64,000 nucleotides of DNA from an uncultured Tenacibaculum sp. (GCF_947494125.1 NZ_CANLTU010000001.1:186001-250000); one strand, 5' to 3'. Shown: positions 33,050-42,321, counted from the stretch's first letter. Notes: generated from the sequence alone by a model not told the origin. Program-made: numbers and translations.

Positions 33050-34093
33050 CTATTTCATATTTAGATATTCATTTAAAAACTTATCTATCAATATAGGTGT
33101 TGGGTACTTTTTAATCTCATTCCACTCTATAGTTTTCTGACTCACTTTCTTTGTTTTTATAATCCAAAATTTCGTAAATAAATGCTGATGTGATAATTTA
33201 TGTACAATATCTTCATTGTTAAATAATGACATTGTTGTTTTATTTGGAAACAAAGTTAAAAACTGTTCATCTTCCACTAATTCTTTTTCTGAAACAGCTT
33301 TTTTAGTCTCAATAAGAGGAAACTCATACAAACCTTGCCAAATTCCTTTCCCTATTCTTTCATTAAATAATGTTTTCTGATTTTCAGTAACAATTACTAA
33401 ATAATTAAAATAACGTTTTTTAATTTTAAGCTTTTTTTCTTTTACTGGTAGTTCTTTTACTAAGTTTTTTTCTAAAGCTACACAACTTTCTGACAATGGA
33501 CATGCATTACATAATGGATTTTGAGGCTTACAATGTAAAGCTCCAAAATCCATAATTGCTTGATTATATGTTCCTGGTTGAGATGCATCAATTAGAGTTC
33601 CTGCTAACTCCTTAAATTCTTTTATTCCCTTAGTACTATTAATTGCTGTATTTATTCCAAAAAAACGAGACAAAACTCTATATACATTTCCATCAACAAC
33701 AGCTACTGGTTCGTCATAACAAATAGAAGCAATGGCAGAAGCTGTATAATCCCCTACTCCTTTAAGTTTTAATAACTCTTTATAGTTATTTGGAAAAATA
33801 CCATTAAGTTCATCACTTATATATTTCGATGTAAAATGTAAGTTTCTTGCTCTTGAATAATACCCCAATCCTTGCCATAATTTTAACACTGTACTTTCTT
33901 TAGATTCTGCTAAATCAAATACCGTTGGAAATGCTTCTACAAACTTTAAAAAATACGGTAAACCTTGAGCTACTCGAGTTTGCTGAAGCATAATTTCACT
34001 TAACCAAACCTTGTATGGGCTCTTAGTTTTTCGCCAAGGCAAGTCTCTTTTATTTTGTAAATACCAGTATATTAATTGGTTAGATAAAATCAT
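33050..34093 (-). CDS. mutY: A/G-specific adenine glycosylase
   Basis: A 347-residue base-excision repair enzyme that removes adenine opposite 8-oxoguanine. It has the catalytic Glu in SEIMLQQTRVAQ (about residue 32), the helix-hairpin-helix LLKLKGVGDYTASAIAS, and the catalytic Asp in VAVVDGNVYRVLSR. The [4Fe-4S] loop is C-x6-C-x2-C-x5-C (CKPQNPLCNACPLSESC). A C-terminal NUDIX-like domain recognises 8-oxoguanine. A TATTTTCG box (minus strand, 34112-34119) lies 18 bases upstream and could be a variant -7 element. Confidence 0.95.
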   Translation of the reverse strand: MILSNQLIYWYLQNKRDLPWRKTKSPYKVWLSEIMLQQTRVAQGLPYFLKFVEAFPTVFDLAESKESTVLKLWQGLGYYSRARNLHFTSKYISDELNGIFPNNYKELLKLKGVGDYTASAIASICYDEPVAVVDGNVYRVLSRFFGINTAINSTKGIKEFKELAGTLIDASQPGTYNQAIMDFGALHCKPQNPLCNACPLSESCVALEKNLVKELPVKEKKLKIKKRYFNYLVIVTENQKTLFNERIGKGIWQGLYEFPLIETKKAVSEKELVEDEQFLTLFPNKTTMSLFNNEDIVHKLSHQHLFTKFWIIKTKKVSQKTIEWNEIKKYPTPILIDKFLNEYLNMK

Positions 34094-34175
34094 TTGTGTA
34101 AATTGGGTAGACGAAAATAGTGCATTTTATTTAGATTTTTTTATTCTTATTTTTTTCGGAATAGATTAATTATCA

Positions 34176-34183
34176 TATATTTG
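34176..34183 (+). promoter_or_regulatory. -7 box of the HU gene
   Basis: TATATTTG, an exact match 39 bases before the ATG at 34223. Confidence 0.6.
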
Positions 34184-34222
34184 CACCCTCATTTTTAAAA
34201 ATAAATTCAAAATATATATAGA

Positions 34223-34516
34223 ATGACAAAAGCAGATATCGTATCTAAAATTTCAGATAAGAGTGGAATTGAAAAAGCAGATGTTTTAGCAACTGTTGAA
34301 GCATTTATGGACGAAGTAAAAGATGCATTAGAGAGTGGAGATAATGTATATTTAAGAGGTTTTGGTAGCTTTATCATCAAAACTAGAGCAGAAAAAACTG
34401 GTAGAAACATTTCTAAAAACACTACCATTAAAATACCTGCACATAACATTCCAGCTTTCAAACCTTCAAAAGTATTTACAGAGGGTGTTAAGACTAAAGT
34501 ATCTGTAAAAGAATAA
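34223..34516 (+). CDS. HU-family DNA-binding protein
   Basis: A 97-residue HU/IHF-type protein (MTKADIVSKISDKSGIEKADVLATVEAFMDEV; beta-arm region GFGSFIIKTRAEKTGRN ... IKIPAHNIPAFKPSKVFTEGV). It bends and packages DNA as a dimer. The sequence does not separate HU from IHF clearly. It lies 52 bases before the tiny basic-protein gene, and both probably end at the terminator at 34650. Confidence 0.95.
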   Translation: MTKADIVSKISDKSGIEKADVLATVEAFMDEVKDALESGDNVYLRGFGSFIIKTRAEKTGRNISKNTTIKIPAHNIPAFKPSKVFTEGVKTKVSVKE

Positions 34517-34568
34517 AACAATATTAACCAAAACCTTTAAAATAGAGGTTTTATAAAACATTTTAACT

Positions 34569-34658
34569 ATGCCAAGTGGTAAGAAAAGAAAGAGAGCAAA
34601 GATCTCTACGCACAAAAGAAAGAAAAGAGCAAGAGCAAATCGTCATAAGAAAAAGTAA
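34569..34658 (+). CDS. 29-residue basic protein, AURKAIP1/COX24 (mS38/bS22-like) family
   Basis: ATG to TAA encodes MPSGKKRKRAKISTHKRKKR plus ARANRHKKK. More than half the residues are Lys or Arg. The KKRKRAKISTHKRKKRARANRHKKK pattern matches the COX24/DUF1713 domain, whose mitochondrial member AURKAIP1 is ribosomal protein mS38 and whose mycobacterial relative is bS22. It is therefore probably a small ribosomal or rRNA-associated protein. The terminator stem overlaps its stop codon. Confidence 0.8.
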   Translation: MPSGKKRKRAKISTHKRKKRARANRHKKK

Positions 34659-34675
34659 GCTAACGCTTACTTTTT
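34650..34675 (+). terminator. Terminator overlapping the end of the 29-residue protein gene
   Basis: A perfect 11-bp stem (34650-34660 with 34665-34675) with TAAC loop and a T run; the left arm includes the stop codon. Confidence 0.85.
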
Positions 34676-34709
34676 CGTTGCTTTTATAGCTTACGTTCAT
34701 TGACATTAA

Positions 34710-34747
34710 TTAAGGTTTAACACCTTAAATGGTATATAATATATACC
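34710..34747 (+). promoter_or_regulatory. Two adjacent inverted repeats in the RNase G leader
   Basis: TTAAGGT/ACCTTAA (34710-34716 with 34722-34728, loop TTAAC) is followed two bases later by GGTATATA-A-TATATACC (34731-34747, perfect 8-bp arms). They lie 55-93 bases before the rng start. They could be RNA hairpins or an operator; no -7 box is obvious. Confidence 0.4.
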
Positions 34748-34802
34748 TGTTTACAAATTTAACCCGTCTACGTTAATTCGTTGGCACAAAACCATATTCA
34801 GA

Positions 34803-36344
34803 ATGAAAACAGAATTAATAATTCGTTCAAATTCTTCTGATATTGATTTCGCCTTATTAAGAGATGGTAGACTTATTGAATTAAATAAAGAAACAAGCGA
34901 TAATAAATTTTCAGTTGGTGACATTTTCCTTGCTAAAATAGGAAAAGTAATGACTGGATTGAATGCTTCTTTTGTAAATGTTGGGTATCCTAAAGATGGT
35001 TTTTTACACTATCATGATTTAGGACCACAAGTACAATCTTTGAATAAATTCATTAAGAAAGTAAGCACAGGTAATTATAAAGAATTCACTTTAAAAAACT
35101 TCCGTTTTGATGATGACATCAACAAGGACGGAAGTATTAATGATGTACTAAAATCAGGTCAAAATTTATTAGTACAAATTGTAAAAGAACCAATTTCTAC
35201 CAAAGGTCCGCGTATTAGTTCGGAACTATCAATAGCTGGTAGATTTTTAGTTTTAGTTCCTTTTTCAAATAGAGTATCTGTATCTCAAAAAATAGCAGAT
35301 CCAAAAGAGAAAGAACGTTTAAAGAAATTAGCAAAAAGTATCAAGCCAAAAGGGTTTGGACTTATTTTACGTACTGTTGCCCAAGGAAAGAAGGTAGCAG
35401 AACTAGATAAAGATTTACAAAATTCACTTGATCGTTGGAAAACAATGTGTAATAGCATTGCTAATCAAAACACACCAACGAAAATATTAAGTGAGTTAAA
35501 CAGAGCATCTTCTATATTAAGAGATGTAATGAACGATTCTTTTACAAGTATAGTAACCAATGATGAAACCTTAAAGGTTGAAATTAAAGAATATTTACAA
35601 GAAATATATCCAGAAAAGGAAAACATTGTAAAACTTCACAAATCTGACACACCAATTTTTGAGAAATTTGGTATTGAACGTCAAATAAAAACATCATTTG
35701 GTAAAACAGTTTCTATGAGCAAGGGAGCCTATTTAGTTATAGAGCATACCGAAGCATTACATGTTATTGATGTAAATAGTGGAAATCGCTCAAATAAGGC
35801 TTTAAGCCAAGAGGAAACTGCTTTAGAAGTCAATTTAATAGCCGCTAGTGAAATAGCTCGTCAATTACAGTTACGAGATATGGGTGGAATTATTGTTGTT
35901 GACTTTATTGATATGAAAACTGCTGAAAACAGACAGAAATTGTATCAACATTTAAAAGACGCAATGTCTTTAGATCGTACTAAACATAAAATTTTACCTC
36001 CGAGTAAATTTGGTTTAGTACAAATTACAAGACAACGTGTACGACCTGAATTACACATAAAAACACGTGAACCAAATCCAAATAAAAACGGAGAGGTTGA
36101 AGCTCCTATTGTTTTAGTAGACAAAATAGAAGCTGAATTAGAACGCTTAGTTAATAGCGGTAAAAACTATAAAGAAATCACATTAAATGTACATCCTTTT
36201 ATAGCTGCTTATTTAACAAAAGGCGTAAACTCTATTCGTTTTAAATGGTTTGTGCAACACAAAAAGTGGATTAAAATATTACCTAGAGATGCTTATCAAT
36301 ACCTACAATACAAGTTCTTTTTAAAAAAGAAAAAAAGTAAGTAA
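34803..36344 (+). CDS. rng: Ribonuclease E/G
   Basis: A 513-residue endoribonuclease of the RNase G type: an S1-like RNA-binding region (residues about 35-130), then the catalytic DNase-I-like subdomain with Asp residues in VIDVNSGNRS and IIVVDFIDM. It processes rRNA and mRNA in the cytoplasm. The loop that normally carries the zinc-link CPxC reads VQITRQRVRPELHIKTREPN here, with no Cys, so dimerisation must differ from E. coli. The leader contains two inverted repeats. Confidence 0.93.
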   Translation: MKTELIIRSNSSDIDFALLRDGRLIELNKETSDNKFSVGDIFLAKIGKVMTGLNASFVNVGYPKDGFLHYHDLGPQVQSLNKFIKKVSTGNYKEFTLKNFRFDDDINKDGSINDVLKSGQNLLVQIVKEPISTKGPRISSELSIAGRFLVLVPFSNRVSVSQKIADPKEKERLKKLAKSIKPKGFGLILRTVAQGKKVAELDKDLQNSLDRWKTMCNSIANQNTPTKILSELNRASSILRDVMNDSFTSIVTNDETLKVEIKEYLQEIYPEKENIVKLHKSDTPIFEKFGIERQIKTSFGKTVSMSKGAYLVIEHTEALHVIDVNSGNRSNKALSQEETALEVNLIAASEIARQLQLRDMGGIIVVDFIDMKTAENRQKLYQHLKDAMSLDRTKHKILPPSKFGLVQITRQRVRPELHIKTREPNPNKNGEVEAPIVLVDKIEAELERLVNSGKNYKEITLNVHPFIAAYLTKGVNSIRFKWFVQHKKWIKILPRDAYQYLQYKFFLKKKKSK

Positions 36345-36363
36345 GGCAATCTTATTATGAAAT

Positions 36364-36398
36364 AAAACCTCATTCTTAAAAAAGAATGAGGTTTTTTT
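36364..36398. terminator. Bidirectional terminator between rng and the patatin gene
   Basis: A perfect 14-bp stem (36364-36377 with 36382-36395), 4-base loop, T runs on both strands. Confidence 0.88.
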
Positions 36399-36403
36399 AT
36401 ATC

Positions 36404-38599
36404 CTAAAACCAAAACCCAAGATTAAACAACCAGTATTTCTTACTATGATCTGGAGACCAAGTATACTTTAATTCAACTGGCCCTATAAGTGTTTCTACA
36501 CTGTATCCCAAAGCATAACCTGACTTTGTATTATCAAACAAACTTCCTCGTTCAAAAACATTTTCTTCAACACGAGCATAGTTTGCAATAAAAGTAGCAT
36601 AATGTTTATAATTATTAAAAACCTTATATCTAAAATTAAACTCCGACCTTAAAAAAGATTGATCATTTAATGCTCCAGTATCATACCCATAAAAAGGAGT
36701 AAAATTGTTTATATAGTTTTGATTGTATCCTCCTAAACGGAAATCAAACATTTGAGAAGATTTTTTACCTAATGTAAACCCAGCTTCAGAAATATATTGA
36801 AAAGTTAATTTCTTATAAAAAGTAGTTGCAAAACCTAACGTTCCTTTTACTTGTGAAAACTGGCGAAAAGGGTCGCTCCCTACTGCTAATTTTGAAAGTC
36901 TATGGTTTCTATCCGACCAAACAAACCACTTAAAACCTATGTCTGCATAAAAGCCTTCAGTAGGAAACATTCTTTTATTGTATGTATCTAATTTTAAAAA
37001 AGAGTAACCACTTACATAATTACTAAAATCAAAAACAGTTTCTTGTCCACTTGTTAAAATGTTCTCTGAACTTACTTTAATGTTTTTATGTTCTAAACCT
37101 ACCCCTATAGCAAATTTTTTATCCATGGTGGTTTGCAAATAAAAAGCATTACTAAAATCTGCATACCTAATATTAATTAAATTATTATCAAATAAGAAAT
37201 CGCTATTAAAAGTATTATATCTGGACTTAAAGCCATAACTAGGTGCTAAACCATTATCTACAAAATATTGAAAATCGTATCTTATCTTATCTCCAATACC
37301 AAGATCTACTGATAATTCATCGTTTTGTAAGAATAGTTTTTTATAATTATAATTTAACAAAACTGCTGATTTATAAAGTAAGTCATAATGCAAACCAAAT
37401 CGTAAATAAGACTGTATTTCTTCTTCTTTTACTGTAAGTACTAATCTTTTTCCTTGAAAGGATTTTTCAAAGTGATAATCTACTCTTTTAAAATTTTTAG
37501 ATGCAGTTAGTGTATTAATTTTCTTAGAAATATCTTTATACGAAACACTATCTCCTTCCGTTAATTGCAATTTTCCTAAAATATTATTTATAGTATAATT
37601 CTTATTCCCTTTAATAATAACTCTATCTATCTGGAACTTTTCTTTACTTAGTTTTAGAACTGGTCTTTTCTTTTTATGTAATTGAAGTTTTGCAATACTA
37701 TCAAAAACTACCTTATATGTTTTTGCTTTTTCAATTCCTTTTCCTATAATTTCTCCTTTTTTATCAAAAGAGATCACACTGTATTCTAGGATATCTGGAC
37801 GTAAAAAAACATTTACTAATCGTGTTTGTTCATCAGACTTTTTATACATCTGAAAATTGACAATTTGCATTAATAAAGATGCTATTGAAGATAATTCTTC
37901 TCTTTTTAATAACTGCCCTTGTACACTTACACCTATAATTAAATCTAAGTTTTTCTTCCTCATTATGTCCACAGGGAAATTATTTACTACACCACCATCA
38001 ACCAACAGTTTTCCATTTATTTCTACAGGATTTAATAAAGATGGAAAAGCTGCACTAGCTCTTAACGCCAATGGTAAAGATCCTTTTTCTAAAATCTCCT
38101 CTCCGCCTGTTTCAATATTCGTTGCAATACAGTAAAAAGGTATAGGAAGTTTAGAGAAATCATTTATCTCATCAACTGGAGCTAATAATTCTGTTAAATA
38201 ATTAAGTACATTTTGCCCTTTTGACAAACCTAACGGCAAACCAATACTACCCCCTTTAATTGGTAATGTAATTGCATATTTCTCACCGTGTTCTTTACTA
38301 AAAAGTGCTTTTTCTCTTCTTGAGATTTTATCTTGAAGTAATGTTACAAAATCTGTATTAAGAACTATTTCTTCTATTTGATTCGCAGAATATCCAGAAG
38401 CATACAAACCACCAACGATTGCCCCCATACTAGTACCACCAATATAATCTACCTGCAAACCAGACTTTTCTAGTTCCTTAAGAACTCCAATATGTGCAAA
38501 TCCTTTAGCTCCACCACCACTTAGCACTAAACCTATTTTAGGTTGATTTTGCGATAGCATTAGCGTTGGTAAAAATAATAACAGTAACAATTTTCTCAT
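36404..38599 (-). CDS. Patatin-like phospholipase fused to POTRA and outer-membrane barrel
   Basis: The 731-residue protein has a signal peptide (MRKLLLLLFLPTLMLSQ) and a patatin domain (about 20-310): oxyanion loop SGGGAKGFAHIGVL, nucleophile GTSMG (Ser57) and catalytic Asp in LVDGGVVNNFPVDI (about 200). A POTRA-like domain follows (about 325-405), then a 16-strand-type BamA/Omp85 barrel to the C-terminal YWLFNLGFWF. This is the type Vd (PlpD-like) layout; the enzyme probably hydrolyses lipid ester bonds at the outer membrane. The start overlaps the uvrC stop by ATGA. Confidence 0.9.
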   Translation of the reverse strand: MRKLLLLLFLPTLMLSQNQPKIGLVLSGGGAKGFAHIGVLKELEKSGLQVDYIGGTSMGAIVGGLYASGYSANQIEEIVLNTDFVTLLQDKISRREKALFSKEHGEKYAITLPIKGGSIGLPLGLSKGQNVLNYLTELLAPVDEINDFSKLPIPFYCIATNIETGGEEILEKGSLPLALRASAAFPSLLNPVEINGKLLVDGGVVNNFPVDIMRKKNLDLIIGVSVQGQLLKREELSSIASLLMQIVNFQMYKKSDEQTRLVNVFLRPDILEYSVISFDKKGEIIGKGIEKAKTYKVVFDSIAKLQLHKKKRPVLKLSKEKFQIDRVIIKGNKNYTINNILGKLQLTEGDSVSYKDISKKINTLTASKNFKRVDYHFEKSFQGKRLVLTVKEEEIQSYLRFGLHYDLLYKSAVLLNYNYKKLFLQNDELSVDLGIGDKIRYDFQYFVDNGLAPSYGFKSRYNTFNSDFLFDNNLINIRYADFSNAFYLQTTMDKKFAIGVGLEHKNIKVSSENILTSGQETVFDFSNYVSGYSFLKLDTYNKRMFPTEGFYADIGFKWFVWSDRNHRLSKLAVGSDPFRQFSQVKGTLGFATTFYKKLTFQYISEAGFTLGKKSSQMFDFRLGGYNQNYINNFTPFYGYDTGALNDQSFLRSEFNFRYKVFNNYKHYATFIANYARVEENVFERGSLFDNTKSGYALGYSVETLIGPVELKYTWSPDHSKKYWLFNLGFWF

Positions 38600-40392
38600 T
38601 CTTTTTCTTTTTGATAGTATTGATAAATCTTTTGCGCTCTAGAAAAACCAACTATTTCTTTTAATTCATCTAAAGTAGCTTCTTTTACTCGTTTTGCTGA
38701 CTTAAATTTACGTAAAAGATTGGTTATAGTCTGTTTACCTATGTCAGGAATTTGCTCAAGTTCTGATTGAATAGCACTTTTACTTCTTTTATTTCTATGA
38801 AAAGTAATTCCAAATCTATGCGCTTCATTTCGTAAATATTGAATTATTTTTAAGCTTTCAGATTTTTTATCTAAGTACAACGGAACACTATCTCCTGGAT
38901 AATAAATTTCTTCTAATCGTTTAGCAATTCCTATAATGGCAATTTTCCCTCGCAGACCTAAAACATCTAAACTTTTTAATGCTGACGATAATTGTCCTTT
39001 TCCTCCATCAATTACAATCAATTGAGGCAACGATTGTTCTTCTTCTAACAATCTCTTATACCTACGATAAACAACCTCTTCCATAGAAGCAAAATCATCT
39101 GGTCCTTCTACAGTTTTTATATTGTAATGACGGTATTCTTTTTTACTTGGTTTTCCATCTTTAAAAACTACACAAGCTGCAACTGGGTGTGTTCCTTGAA
39201 TGTTTGAATTATCAAAACATTCTATATGACGCGGCTCAACATGCAAACGCAAATCTTTTTGCATTTGTGCCATAATTCGTTTCACATGGCGATCTGGATC
39301 AACAATTTTTATTTGCTTAAACTGTTCTTGTCTATAATACTTTGCATTGCGCTCAGACAATTCAACAATTCGTTTTTTATCTCCTAATTTTGGTACTGTA
39401 ACTTTTATATGCTCTCCTAAGTCGACCTTAAAAGGCACATATACTTCTCTTGATAATGAATTAAATCTATTACGTGTTTCTACAACGAATAACTCTAACA
39501 ATTCTTTATCTGTCTCATCTAATTTCTTTTTTATTTCTGTGGTGTACGACTGAACAATAGATCCATTCATAACTTTAAAGAAATTGGCATATCCATGTGT
39601 CTCATCAGAAATAATAGAAAACACATCTACATTATTTATCGATGGATTTACAATGGTAGATTTAGCTTGATAATTTTGTAATGAAGCTAGTTTATCTTTT
39701 ATTTTTTGCGCTTCTTCAAATTTCATTTCCGAAGCAAAATCAAGCATTATATTTTGTAATCGTTCTAAGCTCTCTTTAAAATTTCCTTTTATAATATTTC
39801 TAATTGCTCTAATATCCTCAAGATAACCATCTTCATGTTGATATCCTTCACAAGGTCCTTTACAATTCCCTAAATGATATTCTAAACAGACTTTATACTT
39901 CCCCGAATCAATTTTTTCTTGACTTAAATCGTAATTACAAGTACGTAAGGGATACAACTCTTTAATTAAACCTAAAAGAGCATGCACTGTTTTCATGTTA
40001 GTATAAGGGCCAAAGTATTCTGAGCCATCTTTAACAACTCTTCGCGTAGAAAACACTCGTGGAAAACGTTCTTTTTTTATACAAATCCACGGATACGATT
40101 TATCATCTTTTAACAGAACATTATAACGTGGTTTATATTTCTTAATTAAGTTATTTTCAAGTAATAAAGCATCCGTTTCTGTATCAACTACTACATGTTC
40201 TATTCTTACAATTTTTCTTACTAAAATTCTAGTTTTACCATTTTCATGATTCTTTGTAAAATAAGACGAAACTCGTTTCTTTAAATTTTTAGCTTTTCCA
40301 ACATAAATAATTACGTCATCTTTATCAAAATATTGATAAACTCCGGGCGAAGCAGGCAGTATTTTTACTTGAAGTTCTAATGAAGTTGGCAT
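38596..40392 (-). CDS. uvrC: Excinuclease ABC subunit C
   Basis: A 598-residue UvrC, which makes both incisions during nucleotide excision repair. It has an N-terminal GIY-YIG nuclease domain (PGVYQYFDKDDVIIYVGKAKNLKKR, about residues 15-40), a UVR motif (FEEAQKIKDKLASLQNY), an RNase H-like C-terminal nuclease (CFDNSNIQGTHPVAACVVF and LIVIDGGKGQLSSA) and helix-hairpin-helix motifs at the end. The ATG at 40390-40392 is used; a TTG five codons upstream is in frame but needless. Patatin gene downstream overlaps by four bases. Confidence 0.96.
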   Translation of the reverse strand: MPTSLELQVKILPASPGVYQYFDKDDVIIYVGKAKNLKKRVSSYFTKNHENGKTRILVRKIVRIEHVVVDTETDALLLENNLIKKYKPRYNVLLKDDKSYPWICIKKERFPRVFSTRRVVKDGSEYFGPYTNMKTVHALLGLIKELYPLRTCNYDLSQEKIDSGKYKVCLEYHLGNCKGPCEGYQHEDGYLEDIRAIRNIIKGNFKESLERLQNIMLDFASEMKFEEAQKIKDKLASLQNYQAKSTIVNPSINNVDVFSIISDETHGYANFFKVMNGSIVQSYTTEIKKKLDETDKELLELFVVETRNRFNSLSREVYVPFKVDLGEHIKVTVPKLGDKKRIVELSERNAKYYRQEQFKQIKIVDPDRHVKRIMAQMQKDLRLHVEPRHIECFDNSNIQGTHPVAACVVFKDGKPSKKEYRHYNIKTVEGPDDFASMEEVVYRRYKRLLEEEQSLPQLIVIDGGKGQLSSALKSLDVLGLRGKIAIIGIAKRLEEIYYPGDSVPLYLDKKSESLKIIQYLRNEAHRFGITFHRNKRSKSAIQSELEQIPDIGKQTITNLLRKFKSAKRVKEATLDELKEIVGFSRAQKIYQYYQKEKE

Positions 40393-40467
40393 ACAACGAA
40401 AATACAATTTTATAAAGATATTTACGCTGCTATACGTACTTTTACATCAATATTCATTTACGATACA

Positions 40468-42237
40468 ATGCAACAACCTATTTCGTTTTATAAACAAGAA
40501 ATAAATAGCTTAAATACAACGCTTACCAAACTTAAAAAGCAATTATTAACAACGCGTCTTTTAAGGCTTTTTGCTTTTTTAAGTATTTCTTTATCTATCT
40601 ATATTGCACTAACCAGTACAAAGACTTTATTTATTGGTAGTGCTCTAGGAATAATTTGCTTTATTTATTTAATACTAAAGCATTCTCAATTAAAGGCAGA
40701 AAAAAAACTTACAGAAGCTAAACTAAATATTAACAAAAATGAGATTGAAGTTTTAAATGGTAAATATTCTCATTTAGATACAGGAAAGGAATTCACCAAT
40801 CCTGAACATTATTTTAGTAATGATATAGATTTATTTGGTATAGGTTCTTTTTTCCAATATTTAAACAGAACTGCTACCGCTGAAGGGAAAAAATTATTAG
40901 CTTCTATTTTAACGAATAATGATATTGTTACTATTGAAGAAAAACAACACGTAATTAAAGAACTTTCTTTAAAAGCTAAATGGCGACAACATTTTACAGC
41001 AGTAGCTAGTTTAATACAAACAAAAACTTCTATACCTGTTATTGTAAACTGGGTACAATCTTATCAGCAAAAACTACCTTCTTTTTTAGCACTTTTTTCT
41101 TATGTTTTTTCTACTGTATCGCTAATTTTAATTGGCTTACTTGTTTTTAACATTATTCCTTTTTCTGTTGTTCTTATTTGGTTTTTTATAGGTTTGTCAA
41201 TTACTGCTTCTTTCATAAAAAAAATCCAGCAATTATCTACAGAAACAACAAAAGCTAAAGAAACATTTAATCAGTATTATCAATTATTAGAACAAATAGA
41301 AAATGAAGAATTTACAAATTCAACATTAAAAAGAAAACAAGAAAAAATTCAATTAAAAGAGAAAAAGGTTTCTACGATATTTAAAGAATTTTCAAAAAAA
41401 CTAGATGCTTTTGATCAGCGAAACAATATTATAATTGCAATAATAGGAAATGGTCTTTTCTTATGGGATATTCGTAATTCTATTCAAATAGAAAAATGGA
41501 TTTCCACTTATAAAGATACAGTTGAAGAATGGTTTAATGTTGTTTCTTTTTTTGATGCTCAAAACTCATTAGCAAATTTTGTTTTTAATAAATATGATTA
41601 TGTTTTTCCAGTAATTGAGCAAGAAAAAACAATCTTAGATGCTATAAACTTAGGGCATCCTTTATTAAATCCTTCGAAAAGAATAGATAATGATTTTACA
41701 ATAAATAATGAAGAGTTTTTTATTGTTACTGGAGCTAATATGGCTGGTAAAAGTACTTTTTTAAGAACTATTTCATTATCCATTGTTATGTCTAATTGTG
41801 GACTTCCAGTCTGTGCAAATGAATTTAATTACAGTCCTATAAAATTAATTACAAGCATGCGAACTTCAGATTCTTTAAACGAAGATGAATCTTATTTTTA
41901 TGCTGAATTAAAACGTTTAAAATTTATTGTAAACGAGATTAAAAACGAGAATTATTTTATCATTTTAGATGAAATTTTAAAAGGGACCAATAGTAAAGAC
42001 AAAGCCATTGGATCTAAAAAGTTTGTGGAAAAATTAAACAATTCTAATTCTACTGGAATTATAGCTACTCACGATGTAAGTTTATGTGATTTGGCTACTG
42101 AGTATACTACTATTAAAAATTATTATTTTGATGCTGAAATTCTAAACGATGAACTTCATTTTGATTATAAAATGAAAAATGGAATATGTAAAAACATGAA
42201 CGCTTCTTTTTTACTTAATAAAATGGAAATTGTATAA
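40468..42237 (+). CDS. Membrane-anchored MutS-family ATPase
   Basis: The 589-residue protein ends in a full MutS domain V ATPase: Walker A GANMAGKSTFLRT (about 420-432), ISLSIVMSNCGLPVCA, TSMRTSDSLNEDESYFYAEL, Walker B YFIILDEILKGTNSKD (about 494-508) and GIIATHD. It lacks the mismatch-binding domain I and instead has two pairs of membrane segments (about 30-70 and 205-250) around a helical region. So it is not MutS or MutS2 (no Smr domain). The role is unknown; a structural or membrane-linked DNA function is speculation. It is divergent from uvrC. Confidence 0.85.
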   Translation: MQQPISFYKQEINSLNTTLTKLKKQLLTTRLLRLFAFLSISLSIYIALTSTKTLFIGSALGIICFIYLILKHSQLKAEKKLTEAKLNINKNEIEVLNGKYSHLDTGKEFTNPEHYFSNDIDLFGIGSFFQYLNRTATAEGKKLLASILTNNDIVTIEEKQHVIKELSLKAKWRQHFTAVASLIQTKTSIPVIVNWVQSYQQKLPSFLALFSYVFSTVSLILIGLLVFNIIPFSVVLIWFFIGLSITASFIKKIQQLSTETTKAKETFNQYYQLLEQIENEEFTNSTLKRKQEKIQLKEKKVSTIFKEFSKKLDAFDQRNNIIIAIIGNGLFLWDIRNSIQIEKWISTYKDTVEEWFNVVSFFDAQNSLANFVFNKYDYVFPVIEQEKTILDAINLGHPLLNPSKRIDNDFTINNEEFFIVTGANMAGKSTFLRTISLSIVMSNCGLPVCANEFNYSPIKLITSMRTSDSLNEDESYFYAELKRLKFIVNEIKNENYFIILDEILKGTNSKDKAIGSKKFVEKLNNSNSTGIIATHDVSLCDLATEYTTIKNYYFDAEILNDELHFDYKMKNGICKNMNASFLLNKMEIV

Positions 42238-42321
42238 ACATTACTTTATCATACGTTAGTTTTTATAAAACTATGATAAATGACAGTAAAAACTTGATTC
42301 ATTAATCCATATCTTTACAGT

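Noticed and set aside
34700-34740. An E. coli-like TTGACA (34700-34705) and TATAAT (34735-34740) before rng
   Set aside because: The spacing is 29 bp rather than about 17, and the TATAAT lies inside a palindrome. Bacteroidetes sigma factors do not use this pair.
40393-40407. TTG start extending UvrC by five residues
   Set aside because: The overlap with a variant -7 box and the normal ATG make it unlikely.
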